From: an uncultured Muribaculaceae bacterium
GTDB lineage: Bacteria; Bacteroidota; Bacteroidia; Bacteroidales; Muribaculaceae
Assembly (NCBI GenBank): GCA_910577355.1
Contig: CAJTMY010000047.1
Span: forward strand, 1-14,698
DNA length: 14,698 nt
Reading direction: 5' to 3'
The notes below the pieces were generated by a model, which was not told where the DNA came from, did not search any database, and was given only the letters and a program-made list of their open reading frames with translations. Below are positions 13,779 to 14,698 of the stretch, in pieces (within the stretch, counting starts at the first letter, position 1; each line of letters begins with the position of its first letter). Position numbers and translations under genes: made by a program.

Positions 13779-14618
13779 TCAGGGGCGGCCGGCTGTGATT
13801 GTATATCGTATGTATCCGTCTTTGTCGGGCTTGAGCAGGAGTAGGTAGTTGAGCGGCGTTTCGAGAGTGCCGGCAATGTTTACGGGGTCGGCCTCTACGT
13901 GTAGTGCCACGGCCTCTACGGCCTCGGGTTGCTTGGAATCGGGGATGTTGCGGCCTTCGGAATATGCCGTGGCAGGCACAATGAAGCCGCCGCGGTTGTC
14001 GATATCAAGTTTCTGCACGCCGGTACAGAATACGTCGTCGGGATCGGCGCCGTCGAGCCTGATCTCGACATCGATTGTGGGTGTGGACGCATGCGCTGTA
14101 TAGTACTCGAGCACGTCGATGCGCCGGCCGCGATATAGCCAACCGCGGGCGGTGACGGCCACGGTGCTGTCGTTGAGCACTGCCTGTGCTCGCGACTGCA
14201 CAGTGTCGATATTCACGGCATCCGAGCCGTCGAATCCTCTGAATGAGCCGGCACCGATGCTTTTGCCTACTTTGAGCACGTCGGTGCCCCGTCCTGCCGC
14301 GACAGCTTCGGGAGTGGAGTAGAAGGCCGTGCGGCGGCATTCGAGACCGGGAGTCTGCTTGAGGTAGACGTCGACGGCCTGTGTCTCGTTCATGTAGATG
14401 CGCAGAGCCACCCATGGATTCTCGATAATGGCTCCGTGGCTGTATATGGCGTCGTAGGCTTCGCGCCAGCGGGTATCGCCCGGAAATTCGACCGACACTA
14501 CTTCGGGATGCTTCTTGCGCTCGTCGCGCAGGCGCAGGATGGCGTCGGTGCCGTCGTAGGCCATAGCCGTCGAGGCGCATACGGCAAGTATGGCTACTAT
14601 TGTAAGTCGTTTTTTCAT
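13779..14618 (-). CDS. Secreted DUF4861-like protein
   Basis: A 279-residue exported protein. Seen: a signal peptide (MKKRLTIVAILAVCASTAMA, cleavage after Ala20), then a region resembling the DUF4861 family as I remember it: the block from IYSHGAIIENPWVALRIYMN (58-77) into VDVYLK (82-87), GSFRGFDG (124-131), GWLYRGRRIDVLEYY (159-173), and a C-terminal strand-rich part ending in GYIRYTIT (268-275). DUF4861 proteins occur in Bacteroidota near carbohydrate-degrading genes and have a beta-sandwich sugar-enzyme look; no function is established to my knowledge. It appears shorter than typical members (I recall about 400 residues). No polysaccharide-utilisation genes are visible on this side of the window; what lies beyond 14698 is unknown. 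No clear TAnnTTTG promoter lies in the 80 bases upstream, so it may follow another gene outside the window. Confidence 0.7.
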   Translation of the reverse strand: MKKRLTIVAILAVCASTAMAYDGTDAILRLRDERKKHPEVVSVEFPGDTRWREAYDAIYSHGAIIENPWVALRIYMNETQAVDVYLKQTPGLECRRTAFYSTPEAVAAGRGTDVLKVGKSIGAGSFRGFDGSDAVNIDTVQSRAQAVLNDSTVAVTARGWLYRGRRIDVLEYYTAHASTPTIDVEIRLDGADPDDVFCTGVQKLDIDNRGGFIVPATAYSEGRNIPDSKQPEAVEAVALHVEADPVNIAGTLETPLNYLLLLKPDKDGYIRYTITAGRP

Positions 14619-14698
14619 ATGGCTATCGCATAAAATCCTATTGTAACGTGAGTTCGATAAAAATAATCAAAAGAGAGTCAACTGATTATCATAAACTC

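Overview
The window reads as ordinary chromosome of a Bacteroidota bacterium, most likely of the order Bacteroidales; a Muribaculaceae-like gut lineage is my guess from base composition and gene style, not something I could test. The support is direct. Promoter -7 elements of the Bacteroidota form TAnnTTTG sit in front of most genes or operons, with TTG or TTTG about 18-19 bases further upstream in the best cases. Start codons lie in A/T-rich leaders rather than behind strong Shine-Dalgarno sequences. The gene families (Bacteroidota-type Tgt, an LptF/LptG permease, a two-cluster ferredoxin, a DUF4861-like protein) fit the same group. I saw no rRNA, tRNA, CRISPR array, insertion sequence or prophage gene.

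Layout. Positions 87-1946 (-) hold a TonB-dependent outer-membrane receptor whose promoter is bracketed by a perfect 13-bp inverted repeat. Positions 2038-2829 (-) hold a TM1586-like nitroreductase, divergent from a tryptophanase (tnaA, 3012-4388, +). A 9-bp inverted repeat lies between their two promoters. A strong bidirectional terminator separates tnaA from a 632-residue protein (4450-6348, -) whose C-terminal part looks like a TerD stress-protein domain and whose middle resembles the MXAN_6230/SCO0854 family. Its leader carries a long, attenuator-like hairpin.

Facing it across about 400 bases is the most unusual gene of the window. At 6748-7689 (+) a di-iron repair-of-iron-centres (YtfE/ScdA-like) hemerythrin fold, with all six expected iron ligands, is fused to a LuxR-type DNA-binding domain. 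This gene runs directly into tgt (7712-8842) and an lptG-like permease gene (8859-9932), probably as one operon. A 56-residue 2x[4Fe-4S] ferredoxin follows at 10028-10198 with its own near-consensus promoter and terminator. Next come a small secreted protein of unknown function (10288-10683, +), an AI-2E/PerM-family membrane protein (10744-11886, -), a divergent MFSD1-like MFS transporter (11993-13696, +) with an apparent extra pair of helices, and a secreted DUF4861-like protein (13779-14618, -).

How the genes work together. Most units look like independent housekeeping or accessory transcription units with their own promoters and terminators. The suggestive grouping is the di-iron LuxR regulator facing the TerD-like gene. 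A sensor able to respond to nitric oxide, oxygen or iron, placed head-to-head with a putative stress protein and upstream of a tRNA-modification gene and an LPS-export gene, could form a small stress-response module. That functional link is inference from position only.
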